From contig JACONQ010000003.1 of the NCBI GenBank assembly GCA_014281115.1, forward strand, positions 1,054,001 through 1,118,000: 64,000 nt of DNA. The letters run 5' to 3'. Below the pieces are notes generated by a model. That model did no database searches. It was given only the letters and a program-made list of their open reading frames with translations, and was not told the origin of the DNA. This DNA comes from Laburnicola sp. R22_1. Its lineage: Eukaryota > Ascomycota > Dothideomycetes > Pleosporales > Didymosphaeriaceae. The translations under genes and the position numbers were made by a program. Below are positions 23,582-34,301 of this stretch, in pieces. The number at the start of each line of letters is the position of its first letter. Position 1 is the stretch's first letter.

Positions 23582-24463
23582 CTACTCGGGGGAGGTCCAA
23601 GATGACTGCCTGTCGACTGTCCAGGCCACCTTGACGCCGTTGTTCTCTCCAACCTCGTATATGGCGCCGACAACACGCTCCACGGTGTTACTTTTGATCG
23701 GTACCCTATGTGCACCTTCCCATTCGACTAGTATTGTGCTACCCTCCTCACAGCACTCGTGGTACAGCCTTTGGTGCAAGTGCAGGCCCGGATCTGCCAT
23801 CCCATGAACATGAATGGTCGGCTGCCTCAATATCGCAGTTCCGTCCACATTTTTCACAAATTGGAAGCCCTCCGAGAGATTAGCAGCGCTCACAAGCGCC
23901 TGGCTTTTGAGGATGTCGGGGTTGAGGTTGCTCATAGGCGCTCGTCCTGCGAGCAACACACCAAATCTCCAATTCAAGCCTGGTATTCCGATTGGGCCTG
24001 AATCCCACTCCTTCTTTCCTTCCCGTATCGCCTTCTCTTCTCTGGCTTGTTGTTCCAGAAGTAAACTCGCGCTCAGCTTCGCTCCCTGGCTAAAGCCCAT
24101 TAGTCCTACCCATTCACCCTTTCCACCCTCTCGATCATCATCCTCCATTGCAGTCTGTATTGAGTACCCTATCTCATTGATGCAGCTCTCCGCGTCAATC
24201 TCGGGGTGTTCGGGAAGCCATCGCAACCAGCGTCGGAAGGGCGTATACGAGCCGTAGACTTCGATAACATCGGGGTGCGGATCGCAGAGGAAGGGACCAT
24301 CTGCCCAGACGAGACGGAACGAATGTTGTAGATGGCGGATCAGCGAGCGCGATTGGGCTTTGAAGATGGCAGCGTTCACACCACCACCATGGAGGCAGAG
24401 GATACGCGGCAGATTGGCAGAATCGGGGACGATAGCGGGGACCTTGGACCCCGGTGATGACAT
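23582..24463 (-). CDS. FSH-family serine hydrolase
   Basis: Alpha/beta hydrolase of the FSH1 family (relatives include yeast Fsh1-3 and hydrolases attached to some polyketide pathways). Single exon; the start at 24463 (MSSPGS, 293 residues) is preferred to an in-frame Met 11 codons upstream at 24496. Counting from the upstream Met, the oxyanion region is ILCLHGGGVNAAIFKAQS, the nucleophile elbow is GFSQG (134-138, Ser136), the acid is probably Asp235 in HVHGMADPG, and the catalytic His is His263 in GAHRVP. All three catalytic residues are present, so the enzyme should be active. No polyketide or other biosynthetic gene lies nearby, so the substrate is unknown. Confidence 0.9.
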   Translation of the reverse strand: MSSPGSKVPAIVPDSANLPRILCLHGGGVNAAIFKAQSRSLIRHLQHSFRLVWADGPFLCDPHPDVIEVYGSYTPFRRWLRWLPEHPEIDAESCINEIGYSIQTAMEDDDREGGKGEWVGLMGFSQGAKLSASLLLEQQAREEKAIREGKKEWDSGPIGIPGLNWRFGVLLAGRAPMSNLNPDILKSQALVSAANLSEGFQFVKNVDGTAILRQPTIHVHGMADPGLHLHQRLYHECCEEGSTILVEWEGAHRVPIKSNTVERVVGAIYEVGENNGVKVAWTVDRQSSWTSPE

Positions 24464-25600
24464 TGTGAAGCTGTGATAGACTCGACAAGCAGCCAATGCG
24501 ACTTCGCTACCCTACGCTACGGTTCAGGCAGGATATCTCTGAAGAGAGTAGTTTATTCAAATGTGCAGATCAGAGGGACAAAAGTAAGTCAGCTGAAGAG
24601 AGGTAAGACGTCTTACAAAACGCGAACACGTTCAAAGACCCACCCAAACAAACTTTAGCTGTCGCTAAGCCGACGGGTAGGGGTTGCTGCATTTCGGAGT
24701 CCGATGACTTTGGGTTCGGAGCTGCCAACGTCACGCTCTACCGGTTGTCGCGTCATATTCGGATGTGGTCAATTAATCGGTCATTTTAAACTCGAATCAT
24801 CCCCAACTTCTATTTTAATTCATACGATGCTCTCAAGACGAGGTGGACAGGAGCAGTGAAGGGTGTAGTTTAACAGTAAAGGCGGGGCCGGGTTGGGCTT
24901 ACAACGTTCTCGCTAGCTTGATTCGGTCCCTTGCGACTTCCCCTCCCGACATCCAAGTACCTTCAGCAGATCATTACAGCAAAAAGCGAACTGTTACCCC
25001 CGATTTTATCTACACTGTTGAACGTCTGTCTCAAACACCCCAGTTCAAATCACTACCATCTAAACAGTGCGACTCGACTATTGTGACGATATGGACATCA
25101 GTCAGGGTCAGCCATGCAAACTGATCGAGATTGCAGCAGGCGTTTCCACTCCCACTCTACTCAAATCGCCAATCGGGGACGAGCGAAATTGTCAACAATG
25201 TGGTCAACGATGCACCCGCGTGGTGATATCGGCGTCTTGATGAATTACGTCCAACTACCGAACGAAAGCTCTTGGCGTTTTCCTTGTTGGATTTGGCTAA
25301 TATCTACGTAGTGAAAGCTAAGTGCTTATTCAATTTACCAGATGAGATGCAGGGAGCCCTGCTAGTGTTGCCCCGGCTCTATCAACGTCTTAGACGGTAA
25401 CGCTGAAATTTCGCAAGCTTAGTCGGAGAGTCGGAGTCAATCAAGAATTTACGACAGCTCAGGCAAGTTGATCCTCAGCTTTCCACGGCTTCGATTCATT
25501 TCACAAAGTTACTTGAGTTATTTGGACAAACATCGGTACATCGCTTCATATGCGAGTCATTCATCCGCAGCTGGACCCTCTTCGTCGACGCACATGTGCT
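24464..25600. other. Intergenic region, no supported gene
   Basis: About 1.1 kb between the FSH hydrolase start and the end of the small secreted protein gene. It has a moderately AT-rich part around 24770-24830 and only short frames. I see no RNA gene or repeat. Confidence 0.5.
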
Positions 25601-25930
25601 CTAGCATGCGAACTTTTGCTTCATGACCCAGTCGCACATCACCTTTCCCACACAACTGCAGCATTTGCACGCCTACCACATTCGTTAGTACATTGCTTAA
25701 CATCCCCAGCTCCCAAGTTCTCGTACCCTCTTCTTTTTCTCCGCATCATTCGCGCCTTCGATACATTGTAGTGTCTGCGCGTTTTGGAAGCGAAACTTGT
25801 TGTAGCAAGCGTTTGCGTTGATAACACCCGCGCAATCATCGGTTTGGACCAGTGCCGCGGTGCACTCGGGATACGACTGTGCGAGTGCAGTCGTTAGAAA
25901 GATAGTGATCAGACCAAAAGAGGCTTTCAT
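25601..25930 (-). CDS. Small cysteine-rich secreted protein
   Basis: Two exons, 25727-25930 and 25601-25672, split by a 54-nt intron with donor gtacga, a perfect tactaac branch point and acceptor gtag, give 91 residues. If the intron were read through, the frame would stop after GSWGC. The N-terminus MKASFGLITIFLTTALA is a classic signal peptide. The mature part of about 73 residues has 10 cysteines, five of them from the spliced second exon (ACKCCSCVGKVMC...FAC gives six including the last). No catalytic domain is recognised. Secreted, small and cysteine-rich are the usual features of fungal effector candidates or antimicrobial proteins, but function is not known. It is divergently placed to the secreted DUF1996 gene. 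Confidence 0.78.
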
Positions 25931-26574
25931 CGTTGTGATCGCTGGGATGTCTTGATGATGCGGCGCACCAGAAGCACGTTGATATGTTGATGGAAGAGAT
26001 GGAACGCGATGGCCAAAAAAAGTCCTCGGTTGATGAGCACTACCTAAGTATATTCACATAAACGTGAAAAAGGTTTCATGAGGGCCCCGGCGTGGCGAAA
26101 TAGCTGCAAGTCACACGGGGTGAGAACGTGGCATTGATTCGAGCACATCAATATCTTAGTTGAAAGAGGGTCGGCTCGATCTATCCGCTGGCAAAGTCGC
26201 ACTTTAAATGAAAGATCGGTGCCGGTGCACACACACTAATCGCCAGGATTGCTTTGTAGTAGTCGAGGTAGGTATCACTGCTTGGAACGGAGCACTGTAT
26301 TGGTCATTCGCTAATATAGACTTGGATGAACACCAACTCCCGAAGGTGATACGCCGCTCGGCGCATGCAAGCACTATATCCCGACGCCAAACCAATCTCC
26401 ACTTCTCCATGAGTGCGTCAGCAAGACGGCAATCGATGCTATTGAAATCCTATCGTCACTGCTCAGAGTGATCTATGTAACAAAGTCTTCAGCTTTGATT
26501 TTGCAGATCTGTGTTCGGAAAACCGCTGTTGTCTTACTTCCGTTTTGAAGATATATCCGAATCGTTGTACCGCT
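25931..26574. promoter_or_regulatory. Divergent promoter of two secreted-protein genes
   Basis: 644 bp between the start codons of the cysteine-rich protein and the DUF1996 protein. No specific regulatory site is certain; the arrangement would allow co-regulation. Confidence 0.4.
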
Positions 26575-27921
26575 ATGATGAAGAGCGCCTTCATTGCCGC
26601 CCTCGGGCTGCTCTCTCCTACCAATGCTCTTCTCCGCTTCGGTTGCGCGAAATCGAGCATCCAGCGCCTCGATCCTTTGGTCAATCCAGGCCAGAACCCC
26701 TCGCCGCATTTGCACCAGATCGTAGGAGGAAATTCGTTCAACGTCTCTATGGATCCAGAAAATCACGATTTGGTGAAGCTTTCCACGTGCACGAGTTGCC
26801 AGTTTAGCGAAGATTTGGTGAGTTCATGTATAACAAGAAACCTGCGAAAGTGACTGACTGGTGGTTAGTAAGTCGAGCGTTTGAGTCACTCTACCAGCAT
26901 GGACGAGAACCAGACCGATCAAAGATGCCAATCACCATATTGCTATGCTACTTACTCTTGCTGATCATATTATTATACGTAGCTCCAACTATTGGACGGC
27001 AGTGATCTACTTCCGAGCCCGCAACGGGACCTTCAAGCGCGTTCCACAGCGCGCCCAACAAGGTATAGAAAATACCCAGGGTGGCATGATGGTCTACTAC
27101 ATGTTAGTTGATTCTAGGATCATGTGAATTCCCGATTAGTACTAATATTCAACTAGGTCCGATGCGCTCTTTGACACGGCACAAAAGTCCAAGGTTACGG
27201 CGTTCAAGCCTGGCTTCCGCATGCTCGTGGGAGACGTCAACTACAACAATCGCGAGCAAGCCCGCAAGTTCCGCCAACTCACTTATATCTGCATGCAGAA
27301 CGAGGGTACGCGTGAACCGGAGACGATCGACTTTCCCAAGCAGCCTTGTCCTGCGGGCATCATGGTAAGTCTCACGTCCTTCCACGTGAATATGATCAGT
27401 CCCACTGACAGCCCCAAGGCGAACCACAGGTTTCCCACCTGTTGGGACGGCGTTAATGTCGACTCGCCGAACCACCAGGACCACGTTGCGTATCCTGAGA
27501 CCGGCACATTTGAAAACGGCGGCGCGTGTCCTTCTACGCACCCAGTGCGCCTCCCACAGATCCTGCTTGAGACAGTCTGGGATACCAAGCAGTTCAACAA
27601 CAAGGCAGAGTGGCCCTCGGACGGCAGCCAGCCGTTTGTGTGGAGCAGCGGAGACAGCACTGGGTATTCTTCTCACGCGGATTACCTCTTTGGGTGGAAG
27701 GATGATAGCTTGCAAAAGCATCTGGATGGGCATACGTATGTGACTGCGCCGACGTTGAAGACGCAGAGCATTGCGGATCAGAACAAGTGTACAGTTAAAG
27801 ATATGGTGGGCGAGGACTACGATGGCTGTAAGTGTTCTCACTCCTTCCTCATATTATACTGAGTCTGACTCAATCTACGGCAGGGTTGACTGCATTGCCT
27901 GGTAATATTATGGTCAAATAG
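26575..27921 (+). CDS. Secreted DUF1996-domain protein, one junction out of frame
   Basis: Exons read as 26575-26817, 26984-27102, 27157-27364, 27419-27827 and 27884-27921. A signal peptide (MMKSAFIAALGLLSPTNA) is followed by the DUF1996 domain: DPLVNPGQNPSPHLHQIVGG, SNYWTAVIYFRARNG, FPTCWDGVNVDSP, HVAYPETG and the conserved ending region SSHADYLFGWKDD. The family occurs in secreted fungal proteins, sometimes with WSC domains; its activity is not firmly known. Introns 2-4 keep phase. Intron 1 is odd: the only good donor (gtgagt at 26818) and the acceptor at 26983 leave the two exons one base out of frame, and the interval is 166 nt rather than about 50. Removing one G at 26817 would restore EDF-SNYW. 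It is therefore either a frameshifted allele, a non-standard splice or a sequence error. Confidence 0.82.
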
Positions 27922-28306
27922 AGCGAAATAGCTCCCGCCGGATGATTTGGCTCCTCTACTGTGCTAGATCCATCCTGTTTTGGGCTTGGCCTGTGTTACG
28001 TACTTCTTATCCCAACTATTGATGTTGACGTTCTTCTTGGTAATACCGCGTAAGCTAGATTATATTCTGAAAGGTACTTCGTAAATCCTCTATAAGAAAG
28101 AAAGTATATGCGTATTGTGTCCCAATAGCTAAACAAGCTGAATGCGCCAACTTACCAAACTTGATAGCATGATAAATACAAAAACAAAATTCCTCTTTAG
28201 TAGGTATGTTAAAAAAAATGGCTCGACAACAAAGGGCTGAGTTTAGATGAGACGTACCTAAATAACAAGTAGAACAAAAAAAAGGCAAAAGAGAAAATGG
28301 AAGAAG
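27922..28306. other. 3' flank of the DUF1996 gene and tRNA downstream flank
   Basis: 385 bp of AT-rich sequence. On the minus strand the segment just after the tRNA contains T-rich runs around 28270-28290, suitable as an RNA polymerase III terminator. Confidence 0.45.
28270..28290 (-). terminator. Putative Pol III terminator of tRNA-Pro
   Basis: An A-rich run here reads as a run of at least seven T on the minus strand, a short distance after the tRNA 3' end, the usual signal for RNA polymerase III termination. Confidence 0.5.
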
Positions 28307-28393
28307 GGTCTTACCGCGATTCGAACGCGGGGCCTCTCGCAAACGTACTCAGGTGTGCCCTAAGCGAGAATCATACCGCTAGACCATAAGACC
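28307..28393 (-). tRNA. tRNA-Pro (AGG) with a 16-nt intron
   Basis: The minus strand folds as a tRNA: acceptor stem GGTCTTA with TAAGACC, D arm with AGCGGTA, anticodon stem CTCGC with GCGAG, and T arm CCGCG-TTCGAAT-CGCGG (B box). The anticodon loop reads TT-AGG-G, then a 16-nt insertion one base 3' of the anticodon, then T, the standard position for an intron removed by the tRNA splicing endonuclease. The gene is 87 bp; the mature part is 71 nt before CCA addition. Confidence 0.93.
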
Positions 28394-29043
28394 GTCTTTC
28401 CAATTGATAGTGAAAGTTTGAATTTAAAAATTCATATACAAGCATAGTGTACCAGGAGAGACGCTTGGTATGAATCTCGCTTGGGAGTCGGGATGCAGGA
28501 GCCCCGCGCCAGCCTTTCGGTTTTGGCACGCACATGCATGTCTCGGTACCAAATTCCTCCGCTTACGCCGCCAAGAGTATCACGTGACTCCACCAATACA
28601 TACCTACCTAGGTACCTACGTAAGTATCCACATATGTAGGTAATTTTAACATGAGAACGCGTGAACTGAGGGCGAAAGAGAACATAGCTGCAGGTTAGTA
28701 CCGAGTTAACGTCCAACGAAGCTTCAAAATCCATCGACCTGGTCCACCAAGTACAAGGACAACATGCAGCTGCGGTTAATCCGTGCTATATTACAAATGC
28801 ATTTCGTTGAGCAATTGGCCAACAATCATTCGACCCCACATTAAAAATGTCATTGTCTTAAAGCAAAGCGTAATGGGGTATGTCAACCAAGACCAAACTC
28901 CGAGAAATGTTCCCCTGAAGAAGTTCACTCCACATCGCGGCATCCGCAACAAATCAGCACCGTCGCCTCATCTCAAGCCAATTCAGTCACGTCGCACCAG
29001 ATCCATCGCATCGCGCGATGTCACCTGCAGCTCTCAAGAGCCC
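28394..29043. other. Intergenic region between tRNA-Pro and dynein intermediate chain
   Basis: 650 bp without a supported gene. It holds a cluster of overlapping ACCTA/TAGGT words around 28600-28640 (cctacctaggtacctacgta) and the 3' flank of the dynein gene. Confidence 0.45.
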
Positions 29044-31289
29044 TCACTTCCCGCTCACACCGTCACTCGCGCCATCCAACCTTCCCACAAGCCGTTTGAC
29101 GCCACTCCACTCCTCTCCCCTCGTCTCTACACCACCCAGATCTCCACCAACTTCAAACACCGTAACGACACCGTCCATGCCCGCCACCGCGACTCTCCTA
29201 CCCTCATTCTTTTCCCATGTTAACTTGTTCAGACTCCTGTTCATATAGCCCATACCACCCGACAAAGCACCTCTCTTGTTCTCGCTCGGCGTGACCTTCT
29301 GGACTGGAACTTCGACATCTACATTGAGGTCCCAGATCTCAAGGCTCCCGGCGCCATCCACAAGACCGAACACCGAGGGCTTAACAGGCGACCAGCGAGC
29401 ATCGTAAACGAGGTCTTCACGCGGCATGGTGAGGAGGGGGGTTACTTGCTGCGCTGCTCCCGGCGCGAGAGAGTTGGATGGTCCCGTTGCAGCTGGTGGT
29501 CGCACTTTCCAGAGCTTGACACTCCAGTCCACCGATGAGCTGAGAACGAGGTCTCCGAGATCAATCTGTCCTTTCGCGGGATGGAAATCCAGACTCATAA
29601 CCGGTGCTGCATGGCCGGCGTACTTGACGCGGCCATCGACGCCAGCTTTGGCACCCGCGCGGTCATAGCGATGACATGGGTAGATAGAGCCTTCTTCCGT
29701 ACCGGCGAGGAAATATGTCGGATCCGATTGGGGAAAGGCAATGCAAGTGACTGCCATGTCATCCGTCTTTGCAGGTGGTGGCGAGGTCAGTTCGAGGAAC
29801 TCCTGGGGTTGTGAAAGCATGTCTACAGTCCAACCGCAGACTACACCGTCTGTTGATGCCGAGATGATGTTGTTTGCATTCTGGGTCCCCACAATATCGA
29901 TGGAGTACACCGGATGTGTGTGTCCAGATCCCGTGAGCGGCGTTTTCTGCACAGGTGTTGATTTCGCGCGAGTATCCCACAGCAACACCTGTCCTGAATA
30001 TGCACCGCCAATAATCAGGTTCGGATGGAAGGGTGAGAATTTGGCAGTGAGGATGTCGGATTGGGCATGGAAGACGTACTCTGGTCGATCATGCATGTGG
30101 AGATTCCACACTTGGATGAGACCATCTGGATCATGAGGAGCTGAGGGGTTCTTGGTGTAGGAGGCAAGGACGAGTTCTGGGAACTGCAACTGTTAGCATC
30201 CCAGCTAATTTCACCCTCTGATTATCGTCCGCACCTTTGTCGAGAAGCCCAGATCCGAGACCATCCTCTTCTTGCTCCACCTCTCGTCCCAGAACTGGGC
30301 AATCTCCTTTATCCGCCGGCCCTTCTTTGTTCCACTCGAACCATAACCCTCATCCTCCTCGTCCACGTTGGCGCCTCCCAGAGCATAATCGGCCAGAATA
30401 TCGTAGTCAAGTTGCTGGTCCAGCGCCCGCTCTAGAACCTTTGTGCTCCTCTCCACGAAATCGATAAACTCATTCGAGTTCTCCACAGCCGTCAGCTCTT
30501 CATTCGAGAGCGTCTTGAAGGGGAAATTCTCGCCCGAAGTCGTCTGCACCTCTCCAGCTTCTGCCGCCTTCTGTGCCGCCTTGATCTCGTCCTCGATCTC
30601 TTTCTTCAATTGCAACCGGATCTCCTCGTCCCTCTCCTTCTGCCGGCGACTCATCCTCTTGCTCGCGCGCGGCGACCGGGTTGGACTTTCGTCTCGCTCC
30701 GAGTCGCTCCCTCCAGACCCCCGTGGTTTCATAGGACTCCAATCTATGTCCGCCTGCACACCCTTGCTGTATGTGATGACCTCCTTCTCCTTCTTCGGAG
30801 GCGCTACATCCCTACCGCTATATTCAAAGACTGTAGCGAGCGATCCTATAGACAATGTTTGCATGCTGTGGTCCACCATGCCCACGGGCACCTGGTACGA
30901 TGGCAAGGCCTGGGCTTCATTGTCGCTGCTTAGCTGGCTTGCGCTGAGAACTGAGGTCGGTCGTGTCGCTCGCTGAGCTGGTCCGGGTGAGCCTGGTTGC
31001 GCGGAGCTGGGCCGGCTGTCGCCCAGTATGCCACTGATATAAGCCTCGATATCGCGCTTTTGCTCGTCTGTCCGCCGCGGTGTTGGTTGCAGTATCTGCT
31101 GTCGAGCTGATTAGCTGGCTGCTTCTAAGTTTAACGAGTATGACGACTTGCATCTGGTGCTGGCGATGCACTCAGCGACTGCCTCTGCGCTGCCTCTGCT
31201 TTCCGCAGCTCACGCTGCTTCTTGAGCTCGACGAGCTTGGCCTTCTTCGCCAGGATCTCGTCGCGCCGCTGCTGCATGGTGGTGTCCAT
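29044..31289 (-). CDS. Cytoplasmic dynein intermediate chain
   Basis: Non-catalytic subunit that links dynein heavy chain to dynactin for minus-end transport and nuclear positioning. Three exons, 31152-31289, 30235-31098 and 29044-30183, all in phase, give 713 residues. Exon 1 encodes the charged coiled coil MQQRRDEILAKKAKLVELKK that binds p150-Glued. The middle contains the Ser/Arg/Glu-rich linker and light-chain-binding region. The C-terminal half is a WD40 propeller: examples are GGAYSGQVLLWDTRAK, ISASTDGVVCGWTVD and LSSSVDWSVKLWKV. The first intron (31099-31151) appears to use a GC donor (gcaagt) with a normal cgacag acceptor. The start at 31289 (MDTTMQQ) is used; MQQRR just downstream is an alternative. 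It diverges from the ATP synthase subunit gene. Confidence 0.95.
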
Positions 31290-31642
31290 CGTGGCCGCTA
31301 GCAATTCACTCCAGAGCTGGGGCAGTAAGTAACAAAGCAACGGGCAGCAAACACAACATTGAACATGTACCGTACTCGGGCGACGGGCGCGCCTGCCAAA
31401 AACGCGCCAAGCAGGAACAGGGCCGGACCTTCCTCGGCAAAGCCCGTGCCTTCCGCAAGATTTGGAGCCGCGACAGACCTCACTCCCACAGCTGCAGCCC
31501 GACCTTCCCGCCAGCCAAGCGCCCGCCTCTTCCCTCCGCAGTCTGCGAGACCATCGACACCCGTCTCCCACTCGACTCCTTTGCCATTGGACTCGCACGA
31601 CGCGCTCCCGCTTTGCCGAGGATCCCAGCAGCGACCGTCACG
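31290..31642. promoter_or_regulatory. Divergent promoter dynein IC / ATP synthase subunit e
   Basis: 353 bp between divergent start codons, GC-rich with pyrimidine tracts on the ATP synthase side. No distinct element is recognised. Confidence 0.45.
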
Positions 31643-32132
31643 ATGTCTACTTCCGTGGGCGTTAACGTACGTCTACGCTCCACCAAAGCTCCCAATGCGC
31701 TCTGCGGAGGTTGAGGAGGCTCCCATAAGCTCGACCGTTGCGAAAACAGCTCACTAACGCGACGAGCGCAGGTCCTCCGATGGGGTGCCCTGGCCACCGG
31801 CGTCTTCTACGGTATCTACAACCAAGTGTCGATTTCAGGACGCGAGCGAATGCAGGCCAAGCAGCAGGAATACCAACACAAAGAATCCCTGATTCAGCAG
31901 GCGAAGGCGGAGTGGGCAAAGACACATTCGACAGAGCAGCCAAAGCAGTCTTCTAGCGGTGGTATGTCACCCGGCCTCTCGGGCCTGCCGTCTCTTCTTC
32001 AACACTATGCGGATTAGGCTTTAGGGAGTTGTGCGTCTGAAGAGCGATGCTGACGATGCAACAGCGAAAGCAGATCCCAAGGACCCGAACGCCGACCTAA
32101 ACACGCTCCTCGGTATCACCGACGAGAAATGA
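31643..32132 (+). CDS. TIM11: F1Fo-ATP synthase subunit e, mitochondrial
   Basis: Small inner-membrane subunit needed for dimerisation of ATP synthase and cristae shape. Three exons, 31643-31666, 31772-31961 and 32065-32132, in phase, give 93 residues, the normal size. The first exon has only 24 nt (MSTSVGVN). The membrane helix VLRWGALATGVFYGIYNQ contains the GxxxG motif used for dimer contacts (GALATG, GVFYG). A coiled-coil segment follows (RERMQAKQQEYQHKESLIQQ). The C-terminus ends LLGITDEK. Introns have clear CTAAC-like branch points. Confidence 0.93.
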
Positions 32133-33074
32133 GTTCAGCCGTAATTTCTTTTGTTTGGCATGGTTTGGGGTAAATACAGCAGCGGCTAGCGAGGACAGCG
32201 ACGATCATGTTGCGGAAACCCATAATACGAGATATCACCTCTTGTATTCTTGTACTCTATGTACAGTATAGATTCGATGGTTGTAACGTTTCAATTACAT
32301 GCGTACTCCTGTTGACGTACTACTCATATATGAAATACTGACTCTAGACTCTTATCAAAACATAGAGGGCAGTTTGCGCATTTGCCGTTGCAGCTTGCGC
32401 ATTCTACTTTCATGCTTCTAATGAAGATCCGATAAACTAACGTAGCCTGCACAATACAAGAGATTACTCTCGAGGTGCGAGCCGTCTGACGAGCTACAAG
32501 AATTGGTTCACTGCCTCCTGTGAACACTGTAGACGCTTTAGATCCTCTTCTATCACAGAAAGCCCAATCATTCAACCATGAGAATATGCCCGGCGTGACA
32601 TTGAACTTCGTGCCACCAGACACCTCTCTCCTCCATCTGTACCGTTATCGCAAGTGACATACGTAATGAATAAAATCGAGTATTCAAACAATAGTGTCCC
32701 AACACGAAGACTATCAGTCCACATTTGTAGCAGGATGCACGAGCAAAGAGCATGTCAGCAGAGAGATACCTCCAAGCCAAAGGAATGGCAGACGGACATA
32801 AGGAAGCAGTTTTGGAGGCATTGCTTAATTCTTGACTTCGAGATATAATGCCAACCAAACGATATGCAAGCAAGAGAAAGGAAATGTATATATAAATGAC
32901 CGCACCGTTTAACCAAGCTTACACACCGACACCGACCCGCTATCCACCCACCACGTCCTCCACCATCCAATCCTGCTCCTCACAACAACACCCCACCCAT
33001 TCCATTACCCCATCCCACGCTTCTGAACCCCCACTCCATCGCCCAAACTCTGACAAGACTACCCCTCAGTCCCT
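32133..33074. other. Convergent intergenic region
   Basis: About 940 bp between the ends of the ATP synthase subunit and the small membrane protein genes. It is AT-leaning. A minus-strand frame at 32324-32623 ends in a cluster of four cysteines but has no domain or structure that supports it as a gene. Confidence 0.45.
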
Positions 33075-33284
33075 CTATTTCTTGAACCACCCCTTGAACT
33101 GCTGCCACTTCGGCTCCCTCTTCTTCGTGGGGTCCCTCGTCGCAAACGCAATATACCAGCACAGCGCAATCTCAAGGCTCAGCGCGATGAGGACCAGAAT
33201 CGTGGTGATGAGCGGCCGCGAGTCGGCTTGCACGCTGCGCAGCGCTTCGGGCGTGGTGATAGGGGCGAGGAATTCGAGCGCCAT
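33075..33284 (-). CDS. Small single-helix membrane protein
   Basis: A 69-residue frame with a clear transmembrane helix (PLITTILVLIALSLEIALCW, about 24-43) and a short basic C-terminus (KKREPKW...FKGWFKK). The N-terminus is about 23 residues and has no signal-peptide layout, so a tail-in-cytosol single-pass protein of an internal membrane is likely. I do not recognise the family. Its coherent architecture and the absence of a competing frame support it, but it is short. Confidence 0.6.
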   Translation of the reverse strand: MALEFLAPITTPEALRSVQADSRPLITTILVLIALSLEIALCWYIAFATRDPTKKREPKWQQFKGWFKK

Positions 33285-34301
33285 TATGATGGACCAGTTA
33301 CGATATCGAGAACTGCAATGCGAAGAGGTGCTGAGAGTGTGTCTAACGGGATTGTCGTGGGAGTATGAGCCGCTTCAAAGTGTGTAGATGGCAGGCGCTT
33401 AGGTTAGGTTGGCAGTAGTTGAGGCGTACGGCGCGTAGATGTGCGGTGGAAGCGGTGCAACGACAGACAGCCGGCTGTCCTTCTTTCTCCAAGATGCAAA
33501 TGTGCGAATAAATCCCACTATCAAAGCGGTACGTATGAGAATCGAAAGTAGGCACAGCGTAGAACAGCGGGAGCGAGAGCGGCGCGGTGACGAGTCCAAG
33601 TCGGCGGCGGTTCTGGCTGCTCTAGTAGCCGAAACCCAGCGCGAAACTCCCCGGTCCCAGCGCAGGCGCAAACCGCAACTGTTTGAAATGTGGCGTGATG
33701 CGTCCTTTTCCAGATTCCGCTGCTTAAAACAATCTACGAGTCAAGAACTGATATTTCACGTGGTCCTCGAGAACAGCGAATTGCGCCCTGCGACTGTTTC
33801 TCTCGCTGGGGCGAGGCGTGGCGTGTGGCGTGGCACTTCGACACAGGAAAGGTTTCGGAAGCGCCGCCCAGTCCGATAACAATCCTCTGATTAGTTTCCA
33901 TCGTCGTGAAATGTGAAAGCTGAGAGGTCCGTCGAAGAGTCCAAGAGGACAGTTTTGGAGCGCTCTTCACCCACCATAGATGCACGCGGTCGGGATACTC
34001 GCACACGAAATCTGTTGAACAATATCTTCTATACACGACGTCGCATCTCCCATCCGAGTTATGATACAGCATTACCACCGTCAACACGATCCAAAGGGGA
34101 GCCACAAAACGCCCTACCACCCAGCTCTCACGACCGCCGGGTGCCAGAAGAGTAGAAATATGCGAATCAGAAGGCCAAGCAGCACATATCAACAAGGCGG
34201 CCTCCGAACGCCAGATGTGCAAATCAAAGTAGAGACCTCAGCTATTCACACACTTTTTGAACCTACAGGGAATTCCGTACATTGGTCGTGTTACACGGGC
34301 C
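33285..34301. other. Intergenic region, promoter of the small membrane protein gene
   Basis: About 1 kb with only short, mutually overlapping frames on both strands. The right end is the 3' flank of DNM1. No repeat or RNA gene is seen. Confidence 0.5.

Noticed and set aside
23582..24463. Polyketide biosynthesis cluster around the FSH hydrolase
   Set aside because: No synthase, tailoring enzyme, transporter or regulator lies within the flanking 20 kb on either side.
32324..32623. Minus-strand frame ending in a cysteine cluster
   Set aside because: Only the last few codons are cysteine-rich, with no signal peptide or coherent fold; more likely chance.
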